From contig JANXZA010000177.1 of assembly GCA_025355745.1 (NCBI GenBank), positions 42,224-106,223 on the forward strand: DNA of 64,000 bases, in the 5' to 3' direction. The notes under the pieces are model-generated. The model was not told the origin of the DNA and did no database searches. It saw nothing but the letters and a program-made list of their open reading frames with translations. A program made the translations under genes and the position numbers. Each line of letters opens with the position of its first letter. Position 1 is the stretch's first letter. Shown here piece after piece: positions 55,046 through 64,000 of the stretch. The stretch is from Rhizobacter sp. (GTDB lineage: Bacteria; Pseudomonadota; Gammaproteobacteria; Burkholderiales; Burkholderiaceae_C).

Positions 55046-56026
55046 TCAGGCCGCGAGCAAGGCGCGCGCTGCGCCGAGCAGCGCCGGCGACACGGCCGTG
55101 TGGATCACGAACACCGGGATCGGTTCGAGGTAGCTGCGAAAGCGCCCCTTCGCCTCGAAGCAGGCGCGAAAGCGCGAGCGCTCGAACGCCGCGCCCAGGC
55201 GCGGCACGATGCCGCCGCCGATGTAGACGCCGCCGCGCGCGCCGAGCGTGAGCGCCAGGTTGCCGGCGGCGCTGCCGAGAAAGGCACAGAACAGATCCAG
55301 CGTCTCGACGCACTGCGGGTTGCTGCTGTCCAGCCCCATCGAGGTGATTTCCCCGGGCGTCAAATCATCGGCGGCACCCAGCCCATCAAGCTCCCGAAGT
55401 GCCGCGTGCAGGGCCGTTAGGCCGATCCCGGACACGGCCCGTTCGGCCGATACATGGCCGTGATTCCGACGCAGCACATCGAGCACCGCAGCTTCGCGCG
55501 CATTGCCGGCCGCCAGCGACACATGGCCGCCTTCGCCCTGCAACGCCAGCCAGCGACCGGCCTGGCCGGTGGGCAGCAAGCCCGACACGCCCAGGCCGGT
55601 GCCCGGGCCGATCAGCGCCTTCGCCGCCCCGGGCACGGCCGCCGTTCCGCCGAGCTGCCTCAGCTCCTGCGCGCCGAGGTCGGGCAGGGCCAGCGCCAGC
55701 GCCGTGAAGTCGTTGATCACGACGAGCCGCTCGAAACCGAGTTCGGCCTGCAGCGCGGCGGTCGAAAACGCCCAGTGGTGGTTCGTCATCCGCACCGCGT
55801 CGCCTGTGACCGGCGTGGCGATGCCGATCGCGCAGCACGGCGGCGCGGGCCGGCCGATCTGCCGCAGATAGGCGCGCAGCGCTTCGGCCAGCGTCGGGAA
55901 CGCGGCGCAGGGCAGGGTGACGATGTTGGACAAGGCCGCGCCCTCGAACGGCTGCCAGGCGAAGCGGGCGTTGGTGCCGCCGACATCACCGAGCAGGCGG
56001 GCCGGGCCGGTGGGGACCGGGCTCAT
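55046..56026 (-). CDS. glk: Glucokinase
   Basis: It phosphorylates glucose with ATP. The 326-residue product has the bacterial Glk signature: LLGDVGGTNARFAWQ (ATP site), CCAIGIATPVTGDAVRMTNHHWAFS, VINDFTALALALPDL and IGPGTGLGVSGL. GGGVYIGGGIVPRLG near the C-terminus completes it. The ATG at 56026 precedes the phosphate-binding strand. It follows fabI on the same strand by 16 nt. It may recycle glucose released from glycogen. Confidence 0.92.
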   Translation of the reverse strand: MSPVPTGPARLLGDVGGTNARFAWQPFEGAALSNIVTLPCAAFPTLAEALRAYLRQIGRPAPPCCAIGIATPVTGDAVRMTNHHWAFSTAALQAELGFERLVVINDFTALALALPDLGAQELRQLGGTAAVPGAAKALIGPGTGLGVSGLLPTGQAGRWLALQGEGGHVSLAAGNAREAAVLDVLRRNHGHVSAERAVSGIGLTALHAALRELDGLGAADDLTPGEITSMGLDSSNPQCVETLDLFCAFLGSAAGNLALTLGARGGVYIGGGIVPRLGAAFERSRFRACFEAKGRFRSYLEPIPVFVIHTAVSPALLGAARALLAA

Positions 56027-56042
56027 CGCCACACCACCTTCA

Positions 56043-56828
56043 TCACGCGTCGAGGAGGCCGGCCAGCGCCGACTGGCTGAAGCCTCCGTCCACATACGTG
56101 ATCTCGGAGGTCACGCCAGCCGCCAGGTCCGACAGCAGGAACGCGGCCACGTTGCCGACGTCGTCGATCGTCACATTGCGCCCCAGCGGCGAACGGCTGG
56201 CGGCCTCGAGCATCTTGCCGAAGCCCTTGATGCCCGACGCGGCCAGCGTCTTGATCGGGCCGGCCGAGATGCCGTTGACGCGCACGCCCTTCGGCCCGAG
56301 CGAGGCTGCGAGGTAGCGCACGCTGGCTTCGAGCGAGGCCTTCGCCAAGCCCATCGTGTTGTAGCTCGGCATGCTGCGCACCGCGCCGAGGTAGGTCAAG
56401 GTGAGCAGTGCCGCGCCAGGGCGCAGCCGCGGCGCGGCGGCCTTTGCCAGGGCCGGGAAGCTGTAGCTCGAAATGTCGTGGGCGATGCGGAACGACTCGC
56501 GCGACAGGCCCTCCAGAAAGTCGCCGGCAATCGATTCGCGCGGCGCAAAGCCGATCGAATGGACCAGGCCGTCGAAGGCCGGCCAGGCGTCGGCCAGACC
56601 GGCAAACATGGCGTCGATCTGCGCGTCGTCGGCGACATCGCAATCGAACACCAGGGTCGAGCCGAAGTCGGCCGCAAATTCGCTAACCCGCTCCTTGAAG
56701 CGCTCGCCCTGGTAGCTGAAGGCCAACGCCGCTCCTTCGCGGTGGCAGGCGCGGGCAATGCCATAGGCGATCGACCGGTTCGACAGCACGCCGGTGATCA
56801 GAATGCGCTTGCCGTTGAGAAACCCCAT
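56043..56828 (-). CDS. fabI: Enoyl-ACP reductase FabI
   Basis: The last reductive step of each fatty-acid elongation cycle, NADH-dependent. The 261-residue SDR begins [32 protein letters not shown], has [14 protein letters not shown] and [13 protein letters not shown], and the active-site [20 protein letters not shown] (Tyr and Lys seven residues apart). The FabI form ends [18 protein letters not shown] lies before the ATG at 56828. It shares the 264-nt interval upstream with the divergent rimP operon. Confidence 0.95.
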   Translation of the reverse strand: MGFLNGKRILITGVLSNRSIAYGIARACHREGAALAFSYQGERFKERVSEFAADFGSTLVFDCDVADDAQIDAMFAGLADAWPAFDGLVHSIGFAPRESIAGDFLEGLSRESFRIAHDISSYSFPALAKAAAPRLRPGAALLTLTYLGAVRSMPSYNTMGLAKASLEASVRYLAASLGPKGVRVNGISAGPIKTLAASGIKGFGKMLEAASRSPLGRNVTIDDVGNVAAFLLSDLAAGVTSEITYVDGGFSQSALAGLLDA

Positions 56829-57092
56829 GCTGCCTCCATCGTTTTGATTCGGGCGGATTCTGGCATGCAGGGCGAGCCTGATCTTGGCTCTTGACAGCAC
56901 CTGATCGCGCTCGGCGTCGCATTCCCGGAGTAGAATCCGCTTTTTACTGGACAGCCAGTTGTTGATTGACGTAAGCAAGGCAAGCGGGCGATCTTGGGCG
57001 GATTCATCCAGCCCATTTTTTTTGGCCGATCGCTTTTGAGTGGCTCGTTGGGTAGCGTTTAACTAGCAAGGCTGGATGCACTTTTGATCGAG
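56829..57092. promoter_or_regulatory. Divergent promoter region between fabI and the rimP operon
   Basis: 264 nt without a gene, notably AT-richer than its surroundings (TTTTTACTGG, TTGTTGATTGACG, CCCATTTTTTTTGG). It must hold promoters for both the essential fabI and the translation operon. I see TTGACA at 56891 and TAGAAT at 56931 but their spacing (34 nt) does not make a standard pair, so I name no exact promoter. Confidence 0.4.
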
Positions 57093-57740
57093 ATGGTGAT
57101 GAGTTGGCAAAGCGCAGTCGAGCGCACCGTGACGGGCCTGGGTTATGACCTCGTCGACGCTGAAAAAAGCGCCGGCGGCCTGTTGCGCGTTCTCATCGAC
57201 CACCTGCCGGTGGCCGCAGCGGCACCACCGTTCATCACGGTCGACGACTGCGAGAAGGTCACGCGCCAGTTGCAGCATGTGCTCGAAGTCGATGGTTGCA
57301 CCTACGAGCGCCTCGAAGTGTCGTCGCCGGGCCTGGATCGGCCGCTGAAAAAGGCCGCCGACTACGCCCGCTTTGCCGGTGAGCAGGTCGAGGTGACCTT
57401 GAAACTGCCGTTCAAGGGCCGCAAGAAGTACCGGGGCGAGCTGCAAGCGCAGCCCAACCCGCAGAGCCTGCAGTGGCGCATCGTGCTGGGTGCCGACGAA
57501 GGCACGGCCAAGCCGACGCGCGCGCAAGTTCGGGCCACTCGGGCCACAAGAGGTGAGGGTGGGCAAGCGGGCCAGGCCGAGCAGGCACTCGATTTTTCCC
57601 TGGACGAAGTACGCGAGGCACGCCTGGTGCCGGTGGTGGATTTCAAGGGTCGCCGGCTCGCCGAGCCGCAGCGCGCCCTGGCCCCATCGGCGGCCGGTTC
57701 GGGCCCGGATGTTGAGGTTGACGGAGGTCGTATTCAATGA
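57093..57740 (+). CDS. rimP: Ribosome maturation factor RimP
   Basis: It is needed for 30S subunit maturation. The roughly 215-residue product has [50 protein letters not shown] and [28 protein letters not shown], the RimP core, followed by a longer, low-complexity insert ([18 protein letters not shown]) before the final strand. Starts at 57084 (TTG), 57093 or 57099 (ATG) are all possible; 57093 is a compromise. It overlaps nusA by 4 nt. Confidence 0.92.
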   Translation: MVMSWQSAVERTVTGLGYDLVDAEKSAGGLLRVLIDHLPVAAAAPPFITVDDCEKVTRQLQHVLEVDGCTYERLEVSSPGLDRPLKKAADYARFAGEQVEVTLKLPFKGRKKYRGELQAQPNPQSLQWRIVLGADEGTAKPTRAQVRATRATRGEGGQAGQAEQALDFSLDEVREARLVPVVDFKGRRLAEPQRALAPSAAGSGPDVEVDGGRIQ

Positions 57741-59215
57741 ACCGCGAATTGTTGATGCTGGTGGACGCTATCTCGCGCGAGAAGAGCGTGGACCTGGAGG
57801 TCGTGTTTGCGGCCGTTGAAGCGGCGCTCGCGTCGGCCTCCAAGAAGCTGCACGGCGGCGAAGTGGACATGCGGGTGTCGGTCGATCGCGAAACCGGCGT
57901 CTACGAGACCTTCCGCCGCTGGCATGTGGTGCCGAACGAGGCCGGCCTGCAACTGCCCGACTCGGAGATCCTGCTGTTCGAGGCGCAGGAGCAGATCGAA
58001 GACATCGAGGTCGATGACTACATCGAGGAAGGTGTCGATTCGGTCTCGATCGGGCGCATCGGCGCGCAGGCCGCCAAGCAGGTGATCCTGCAGAAGATCC
58101 GCGACGCCGAGCGCGAGCAGTTGCTGACCGACTTCCTGTCGCGCGGCGAAAAGATCTTCGTCGGCACCGTGAAGCGCCTCGACAAGGGCGACGTGATCGT
58201 CGAGCAGGGCCGCATCGAAGGCCGGCTGCGCCGCAGCGAGATGATCCCGAAGGAAAACCTGCGCTCGGGCGACCGCGTGCGGGCCTACATCGCCGAGATC
58301 GACCCGACGCTGCGCGGCCCACAGATTCTGCTCAGCCGCAGCGCGCCGGGCTTCATGATCGAATTGTTCGCACAGGAAGTGCCCGAGATCGAACAGGGTC
58401 TGCTCGAGATCAAGTCGTGCGCCCGCGACGCCGGCTCGCGCGCCAAGATCGCCGTGGTGTCGCACGACAAGCGCGTCGACCCGATCGGCACTTGCGTGGG
58501 CGTGCGCGGCTCGCGCGTCAACGGCGTCACCAACGAACTCGCCGGCGAGCGGGTCGACATCGTGCTGTGGTCCGAAGACCCAGCGCAGTTCGTGATCGGT
58601 GCGCTCGCGCCGGCCAATGTGCAGTCGATCGTCGTCGATGAAGAGCGCCACGCGATGGATGTGGTGGTGGACGAGGAAAACCTCGCCATCGCGATCGGCC
58701 GTGGCGGTCAGAACGTTCGCCTGGCCTCCGAGATGACCGGCTGGCGCATCAACATCATGACCGCCGAAGAGTCGGCCACGAAGCAGGCGACCGAATCCGA
58801 CAGCGTGCGCAAGCTGTTCATCGACAAGCTCGACGTCGACGCCGAAGTGGCCGACATACTGATCAATGAAGGTTTCGCCAGCCTCGAAGAAGTGGCCTAC
58901 GTCCCCATGCAGGAAATGCTCGAGATCGAGAGCTTCGACGAAGACACCGTGAACGAACTGCGCACCCGCGCCAAGGACGCGCTGCTGACGATGGAGCTCG
59001 CCAAGGAAGAGGGCGTCGATGAAGCCTCGCAAGACCTGCGCGACCTCGAAGGGCTAACGTCTGACTTGATCGGCAAGCTGTCGGTGGCCGGCATCCACAC
59101 CCGCGACGACCTGGCCGACCTGGCGGTCGACGAGCTGATCGAAATGACGGCGGTCGATGAGGCGCAGGCCAAGGTGCTGATCATGAAGGCGCGTGAACAC
59201 TGGTTCACGGCCTGA
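57737..59215 (+). CDS. nusA: Transcription factor NusA
   Basis: It modulates pausing, termination and antitermination by RNA polymerase. The 492-residue product has the N-terminal RNAP-binding domain ([31 protein letters not shown]), an S1 domain around residues 135-200 ([22 protein letters not shown]), two KH domains ([41 protein letters not shown]) and two acidic helix-hairpin repeats at the C-terminus, as in proteobacteria. Its start overlaps rimP (ATGA). Confidence 0.97.
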   Translation: MNRELLMLVDAISREKSVDLEVVFAAVEAALASASKKLHGGEVDMRVSVDRETGVYETFRRWHVVPNEAGLQLPDSEILLFEAQEQIEDIEVDDYIEEGVDSVSIGRIGAQAAKQVILQKIRDAEREQLLTDFLSRGEKIFVGTVKRLDKGDVIVEQGRIEGRLRRSEMIPKENLRSGDRVRAYIAEIDPTLRGPQILLSRSAPGFMIELFAQEVPEIEQGLLEIKSCARDAGSRAKIAVVSHDKRVDPIGTCVGVRGSRVNGVTNELAGERVDIVLWSEDPAQFVIGALAPANVQSIVVDEERHAMDVVVDEENLAIAIGRGGQNVRLASEMTGWRINIMTAEESATKQATESDSVRKLFIDKLDVDAEVADILINEGFASLEEVAYVPMQEMLEIESFDEDTVNELRTRAKDALLTMELAKEEGVDEASQDLRDLEGLTSDLIGKLSVAGIHTRDDLADLAVDELIEMTAVDEAQAKVLIMKAREHWFTA

Positions 59216-59307
59216 CCGCAGCGCTGACAACAACACCGCAGCCCCGCCCCGACGATCGCATCGCCCGAACGCGCCACACACCGCAAGACCACGCAAGGAT
59301 TCATTAC

Positions 59308-62202
59308 ATGGCCTCGACAACCGTCGCCCAACTCGCCGTCGAGCTGAACCGCTCGGGCGCCGCACTGCTCGAGCAGTTGCAGTCGGCTGGCGTCAGCAAG
59401 GCGTCGACGGACGATGCGCTGACCGAGTCCGACAAGGAACGCCTGCTCGACCACCTGCGCACCGCTCATGGCACCGTGGTCGGTGCCGAGCGCAGGAAGA
59501 TCACCGTCACGCGCAAGTCGACCAGCGAGATCAAGCAGGCCGACTCGTCCGGCAAGGCCCGCACGATCCAGGTCGAGGTGCGCAAGAAGCGCACCTTCAT
59601 CAAGCGCGACGATGCCGTGCCGGGCGATGACGCAGCCGCGCAGGCCGCCGATGACACCGAACTGGCGCGTCGCGAAGAAGAAGCCACCGCCCAGGCCGAG
59701 TTGCTGCGGCGTCAGGAAGAAGACCTGGCCGAGAAGCGCCGCCTGCGCGACGAGCAGGAGGCGCAGGAGCGCGCCGCCGCCGAGACGCGCGCCCGTGATG
59801 CCGCCGAGCGGCTCGCTGCCGAAGCGGCCGCACAGGCGGCTACGGCCGCGCTCACCGCTGCCGCTGCGGCCGCTGCACCCGCGGCGAAGGGTTCGGGCCG
59901 CTCGAAGGCTGGCCAGCCGGCGGCGGCCCCCGTTGCGGCCGAACCGGTTGTTGCTGCCGTCGCCGTTCCCGCAGCACCCGCCGAGCCGGTCAAGCCGACC
60001 CTGCGTGTCATCAAGGCCGCCGATGTCGTCGATGAGGACAAGCAGCGCGCTGCCGACCTGGCGAAGCGCCGCAAGGCCGCCGAAGACGAAGCCGCCGCGA
60101 TCCGCGCGATGATGAACGCGCCGAAGAAGGTGATGGTCGCGAAGAAGCCGGAAGAGCCGGCAAAGGCCGCCGCCGTCGAGATCAAGGGCACGATCCACAA
60201 GAAGGTCGGCGCGCCGGGTGCGCCGGGCAGCACCACGGCCACCAAGCCGGGTGACAAGAAGGCGATCAAGTCCGAGAAGTTGTCGTCGAGCTGGGCCGAC
60301 GACGCGAAGAAGCGCAGCGCGCTGAAGCCGGGCGCACGCGCACCGGCCGGCGGCAACCGCCCGGGCTGGCGTGCGCCGCGCACCGGCCGCCGGGGTGAGC
60401 GCAACGACGGCGCCGCGTCGAGCTTTGCCGCGCCCGCCGAAGCGCAAATCCAGGAAGTGCACGTTCCCGAGACCATCAGCGTCTCCGACCTCGCGCACAA
60501 GATGTCGGTGAAGGCCTCCGAGGTCATCAAGCAGATGATGAAGCTGGGCCAGATGGTCACCATCAACCAGCAGCTCGACCAGGAAACGGCCATGATCGTG
60601 GTCGAGGAAATGGGCCACACGGCGCTGGCTGCCAAGCTCGATGACCCGGATGCCTTCCTCGAAGATGCCGAGGTCGATGCCAGCCACGAGATGCTGCCGC
60701 GCGCCCCGGTGGTCACCGTGATGGGCCACGTCGACCATGGCAAGACCTCGCTGCTCGACTACATCCGCACCTCGAGGGTCGCGGCCGGCGAGGCCGGGGG
60801 CATCACCCAGCACATCGGCGCCTATCACGTCGATACGCCGGGCGGCATGATCACCTTCCTCGACACCCCGGGCCACGCCGCGTTCACCTCGATGCGGGCA
60901 CGCGGCGCCAAGGCCACCGACATCGTCATCCTGGTGGTGGCGGCCGACGACGGCGTGATGCCGCAGACCAAGGAAGCCATCGCCCACGCGAAGGCGGCCG
61001 GCGTGCCGATCGTGGTTGCGATGAACAAGATCGACAAGCCCGATGCGAACCTCGAACGCCTGAAGTCGGAGCTGGTGGCCGAGCAGGTCGTGCCCGAAGA
61101 CTTCGGTGGCGAATCGCCGTTCGTGGCCGTCTCGGCGCGCACCGGCCAGGGCATCGACACCTTGCTCGAGCAGGTGCTGTTGCAGGCCGAGGTGCTCGAA
61201 CTCCGGGCGCCGAAAGCGTCGATGGCCAAGGGCCTCGTGATCGAAGCCCAGCTCGACAAGGGCCGCGGCCCGGTCGCAACCGTGCTGGTGCAAAGCGGCA
61301 CCTTGAAGCGCGGTGATGTGGTGCTGGCGGGTTCCAGCTTCGGCCGGGTTCGCGCCATGCTCGACGAAGACGGCAAGTCCATCACCGAGGCCGGCCCGTC
61401 GATCCCGGTCGAAATTCAAGGCCTGACGGAAGTGCCGCAGGCCGGCGACGAGTTCATGGTGCTCGGCGACGAGCGCCGGGCGCGCGAGATCGCGACCTTC
61501 CGCCAGGGCAAGTACCGTGACGTGAAGCTGGCCAAGCGCCAGGCCGCGAACCTGGAAACGCTGATGGACCAGATGGGGCAGGGCTCGACGCAGACCTTGG
61601 CGCTCATCATCAAGGCCGACGTGCAGGGTTCGCAGGAAGCGCTGGCGCAGTCGCTGCTGAAGCTCACCACGCCCGAGGTCAAGGTGCAGATCGTGCACGC
61701 GGCGGTGGGCGGCATCAGCGAGTCCGACGTCAACCTGGCGATCGCCTCGAAGGCCGTCATCATCGGCTTCAACACGCGGGCCGACGCCGGCTCGCGCAAG
61801 CTGGCCGAAAACAACGGCGTCGACATCCGCTACTACAACATCATCTACGACGCGGTTGACGACGTGAAGCTGGCGATGACCGGCATGCTGGCCCCCGAGC
61901 AGCGCGAAGAGGTCATCGGCACGGCCGAAATTCGCACCGTGTTCGTGGCCTCGAAGATCGGCACCGTGGCCGGCTCGATGGTCACCGCCGGCCTGGTGCG
62001 CCGCGGCGCGAAGTTCCGCCTGCTGCGCGAGAACATCGTGGTCTACACAGGCGAAGTCGAATCGGTGCGGCGCCTGAAAGACGATGTGCGCGAGGTGGCT
62101 TCGGGCTTCGAGTGCGGTATCAAGCTGAAGAACTACAACGACATCAAAGAGGGTGATCAGCTGGAGTTTTTCGAGGTCAAGGAAGTGGCCCGAACGCTTT
62201 GA
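59308..62202 (+). CDS. infB: Translation initiation factor IF-2
   Basis: A GTPase that brings initiator tRNA to the ribosome. The 964-residue product has an N-terminal IF2N domain, a long Ala/Glu/Lys/Arg-rich coiled region with many charge repeats, a second IF2N module ([27 protein letters not shown]), and the G domain with [12 protein letters not shown] (about residue 473), DTPGHAAF and NKIDKPDAN. Domains II-IV follow. It is 92 nt downstream of nusA. The 1291-aa minus-strand frame over it is a shadow. Confidence 0.97.
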   Translation: MASTTVAQLAVELNRSGAALLEQLQSAGVSKASTDDALTESDKERLLDHLRTAHGTVVGAERRKITVTRKSTSEIKQADSSGKARTIQVEVRKKRTFIKRDDAVPGDDAAAQAADDTELARREEEATAQAELLRRQEEDLAEKRRLRDEQEAQERAAAETRARDAAERLAAEAAAQAATAALTAAAAAAAPAAKGSGRSKAGQPAAAPVAAEPVVAAVAVPAAPAEPVKPTLRVIKAADVVDEDKQRAADLAKRRKAAEDEAAAIRAMMNAPKKVMVAKKPEEPAKAAAVEIKGTIHKKVGAPGAPGSTTATKPGDKKAIKSEKLSSSWADDAKKRSALKPGARAPAGGNRPGWRAPRTGRRGERNDGAASSFAAPAEAQIQEVHVPETISVSDLAHKMSVKASEVIKQMMKLGQMVTINQQLDQETAMIVVEEMGHTALAAKLDDPDAFLEDAEVDASHEMLPRAPVVTVMGHVDHGKTSLLDYIRTSRVAAGEAGGITQHIGAYHVDTPGGMITFLDTPGHAAFTSMRARGAKATDIVILVVAADDGVMPQTKEAIAHAKAAGVPIVVAMNKIDKPDANLERLKSELVAEQVVPEDFGGESPFVAVSARTGQGIDTLLEQVLLQAEVLELRAPKASMAKGLVIEAQLDKGRGPVATVLVQSGTLKRGDVVLAGSSFGRVRAMLDEDGKSITEAGPSIPVEIQGLTEVPQAGDEFMVLGDERRAREIATFRQGKYRDVKLAKRQAANLETLMDQMGQGSTQTLALIIKADVQGSQEALAQSLLKLTTPEVKVQIVHAAVGGISESDVNLAIASKAVIIGFNTRADAGSRKLAENNGVDIRYYNIIYDAVDDVKLAMTGMLAPEQREEVIGTAEIRTVFVASKIGTVAGSMVTAGLVRRGAKFRLLRENIVVYTGEVESVRRLKDDVREVASGFECGIKLKNYNDIKEGDQLEFFEVKEVARTL

Positions 62203-62213
62203 GTGGCGCCCCC

Positions 62214-62273
62214 GGGCTACGGCGTACCGTAGCCCACCCCCCGTGGGGGTCGCCGGCCGCTCCGGAGCGGCCG
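62214..62273. repeat. Cluster of short perfect palindromes between infB and rbfA
   Basis: GGGCTACGG-CGTA-CCGTAGCCC (62214-62235) is followed by CCCCCCGTGGGGG, then CGGCCGCTCCGGAGCGGCCG (62254-62273), a fully self-complementary 20-mer. The style matches the GC-rich repeat at 8725-8812. It interrupts an otherwise tightly packed translation operon. Confidence 0.7.
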
Positions 62274-62307
62274 CGCGCTGGCCGGCGGCGGAGTTGGCTT
62301 CATCCCC

Positions 62308-62338
62308 AAACCCCGCCGCTCGAAAGACGGCGGGGTTT
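62308..62338 (+). terminator. Terminator-like hairpin inside the translation operon
   Basis: AAACCCCGCCG and its complement CGGCGGGGTTT flank a 9-nt loop, ending in GTTTGTCTTT. It would partly stop transcripts after infB, making rbfA-truB expression depend on read-through or a local promoter. Confidence 0.6.
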
Positions 62339-62370
62339 GTCTTTGATGACCTTCCCGAGTGCAAATCAAC

Positions 62371-62736
62371 ATGCGACACAAACGATCGATACCGAACCGC
62401 GGCTTCCGCGTCGCCGACCAGATCCAGCGCGATGTGGCCGAGCTGATCCGCGACCTGAAAGACCCGCGCATCGGCATGCTGACGGTCAACGCGGTCGAGA
62501 TCACGGCCGACTATGCGCATGCCACGGTGCTGTTCTCGGTGCTCGTCGGCGACCCGGTCGAATGCGAGACGGCGTTGAACGAGGCCGCAGGCTTCATTCG
62601 CAACGGCCTGTTCAAGCGGCTGCAGATCCACACCGTGCCGACGCTGCATTTCAAGTTCGACCGCACCACCGAACGCGCCTCCGAACTGAGCGCGCTGATC
62701 GCCCAGGCGAACTCGACGCGGGCCAGGGAAGACTGA
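62371..62736 (+). CDS. rbfA: Ribosome-binding factor A
   Basis: A KH-like protein that assists 16S rRNA processing and cold adaptation. The 121-residue product begins [39 protein letters not shown] and contains [12 protein letters not shown] and [19 protein letters not shown], all typical. I take ATG 62371; the GTG at 62359 would add four residues. It is followed 2 nt later by truB. Confidence 0.95.
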   Translation: MRHKRSIPNRGFRVADQIQRDVAELIRDLKDPRIGMLTVNAVEITADYAHATVLFSVLVGDPVECETALNEAAGFIRNGLFKRLQIHTVPTLHFKFDRTTERASELSALIAQANSTRARED

Positions 62737-62738
62737 GC

Positions 62739-63760
62739 GTGCCGGCTGTGCAACGCCCCGTACCATTCGCAAGAGTGCAGCGTCGTGCCGTGCACGGTGT
62801 GCTCTTGCTCGACAAGCCGCTCGGCCTGTCGAGCAACGACGCGTTGCAAAAAGCCAAGCGCCTGTTCCGGGCCGAGAAAGCGGGCCACACCGGCACGCTC
62901 GATCCGCTCGCTACCGGACTGCTGCCGCTGTGCTTCGGCGCGGCGACGAAGTTCTCGCAAGTCAGCCTGGACGCCGACAAGCGCTACACCGCGACCTTCA
63001 AGCTCGGTGTGACGACGACCACCGGCGACGGCGAAGGTGAGGTGCTGCAACGCCGCGATGTGGACGTGACGCGCGCCCAGGTCGAGGCGGCCTGCGCGCA
63101 ATTCACTGGCGCGATCCATCAAGTCCCGCCGATGCATTCGGCGTTGAAGCGCGACGGCAAGCCGCTCTACGAATACGCCCGCGCCGGCATCGAGATCGAG
63201 CGCGAAGCTCGCGCGGTGACGATTCATCGCATCGCCATCGTCGACGGCGATCATGACGTCTGGACGATCGACGTTCGGTGCAGCAAGGGCACCTACATCC
63301 GAACCCTCGCCGAAGACATCGGCAAGGTGCTCGGCTGCGGCGCGCACCTGAGCGCGCTGCGCCGCACCGGCAGCGGGGCCTTGACGCTGGACGGCGCGCA
63401 CACGCTCGACCAACTCGCTGCGATGATCGAAGCCGAACGCGACGCGCAGTTGATGGACGCCGACGCGCTGCTCGCCGACTGGCCTGTGATCCGCCTCGGC
63501 GCCGAAGACGCGGGCCGCTTCCTGAGCGGCCTGCGGCGCCGCGTCCCGATACCCGACGCGCCAAACATCCGCGTTTATGGCCCGGCGCCGCAAGCGGTGC
63601 CGGGCGGCCCCGCGCAGCATGTCTTCCTCGGCGGCGCCCACATCAGCGCCGGCGAACTGATTTCGACAAGGCTCTTGAGCCCGCTGGAGGTGCAAGGCCT
63701 TCTCACTCCGCAAGCGCCTGCGCAAGCGCCAGGACCCGTTTCACCAGGACCCGTTTCACC

Positions 63761-63764
<4 letters not shown>
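62739..63764 (+). CDS. truB: tRNA pseudouridine(55) synthase TruB
   Basis: It makes pseudouridine 55 in the T-loop of tRNAs. From the GTG at 62739 (AGGGAA upstream) the product is 341 aa. [24 protein letters not shown] precedes the catalytic [12 protein letters not shown], Asp about residue 55; [19 protein letters not shown] and [30 protein letters not shown] follow. The 521-aa track frame starts inside upstream DNA and is wrong. The C-terminus ends in a duplicated GPVSP from a 15-bp tandem repeat (63729-63758). Its stop overlaps typA. Confidence 0.95.

Positions 63765-64000
<236 letters not shown>

Noticed and set aside
56891-56936. TTGACA and TAGAAT as a sigma-70 promoter
   Set aside because: The spacing is 34 nt instead of about 17.
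58897-62772. 1291-aa minus-strand open frame
   Set aside because: It is antisense to nusA, infB and rbfA, all clearly identified; long shadows are expected in such GC-rich genes.

Overview
The window is a chromosomal stretch of a high-GC betaproteobacterium. Gene content and order (lptF-lptG-cbiX-cysB divergent from pepA-holC, rimP-nusA-infB-rbfA-truB-typA, a soxCDYZAXB-type cluster, a PEP-CTERM protein, a FimV-like protein) fit Burkholderiales of the Rubrivivax/Leptothrix/Methylibium kind. This placement rests on remembered gene order and family resemblance, not on a database search. No phage, plasmid or CRISPR array is visible.

Layout. 0-2.4 kb: gshA and an exported peroxiredoxin. 2.4-8.4 kb: a thiosulfate-oxidation (sox) locus, the most unusual part of the window. 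An ArsR-type regulator is followed by wrecks of soxC and soxD, then apparently intact soxY, soxZ, soxA and soxX, then a wreck of soxB, a DsrE-like exported protein and an exported alpha/beta hydrolase. The gene order is the canonical one, but the catalytic genes (soxB, soxCD) survive only as short colinear fragments, while the carrier and cytochrome genes remain open. 8.4-16.7 kb: a toxin-antitoxin pair split by an interspersed repeat, a tautomerase, a RIO-like kinase, an M16 peptidase, a SNF2 helicase carrying an in-frame repeat, a FAH-family protein and a GAF protein. 16.8-17.5 kb: remnants of a galactarate/glucarate dehydratase operon (garD, gudD) and an 11-bp tandem array. 17.6-22.1 kb: a large BTAD-AAA-TPR regulator and a PEP-CTERM protein. 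22.1-31.5 kb: CreA, a GST, an acyl-CoA dehydrogenase/kinase-fold/Crp group, a class II aldolase, an enoyl-CoA hydratase and a FimV-like protein. 31.5-40.2 kb: an aminotransferase, the tightly overlapping lptF-lptG-cbiX-cysB operon, divergent pepA-holC-orf, and a branched-chain amino acid binding protein with a strong terminator. 40.2-50.2 kb: a complete glycogen locus, glgP-glgB-glgX on the minus strand and glgC-glgA on the plus strand. 50.2-57 kb: an AP2-like small protein, tRNA-Ser(GGA), DUF2237, SPFH and NfeD proteins, an Orn/Lys/Arg decarboxylase, glucokinase and FabI. 57-64 kb: the translation operon rimP-nusA-infB-rbfA-truB-typA, with typA cut by the window edge.

How the genes work together. 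GlgC and GlgA make glycogen, GlgB branches it, GlgP and GlgX break it down, and glucokinase nearby feeds glucose into the same sugar-phosphate pool. LptF and LptG export LPS, CysB controls sulfur assimilation, and the CbiX-like chelatase between them may serve siroheme made for sulfite reductase. As read here the Sox pathway cannot run: SoxB and SoxCD are gone, so a thiosulfate phenotype would need intact copies elsewhere. Several junctions of decayed or split genes coincide with short palindromic repeats, notably two elements built from CGCAGAG heptamers, which suggests repeat-associated rearrangement. An assembly artefact should be excluded first.
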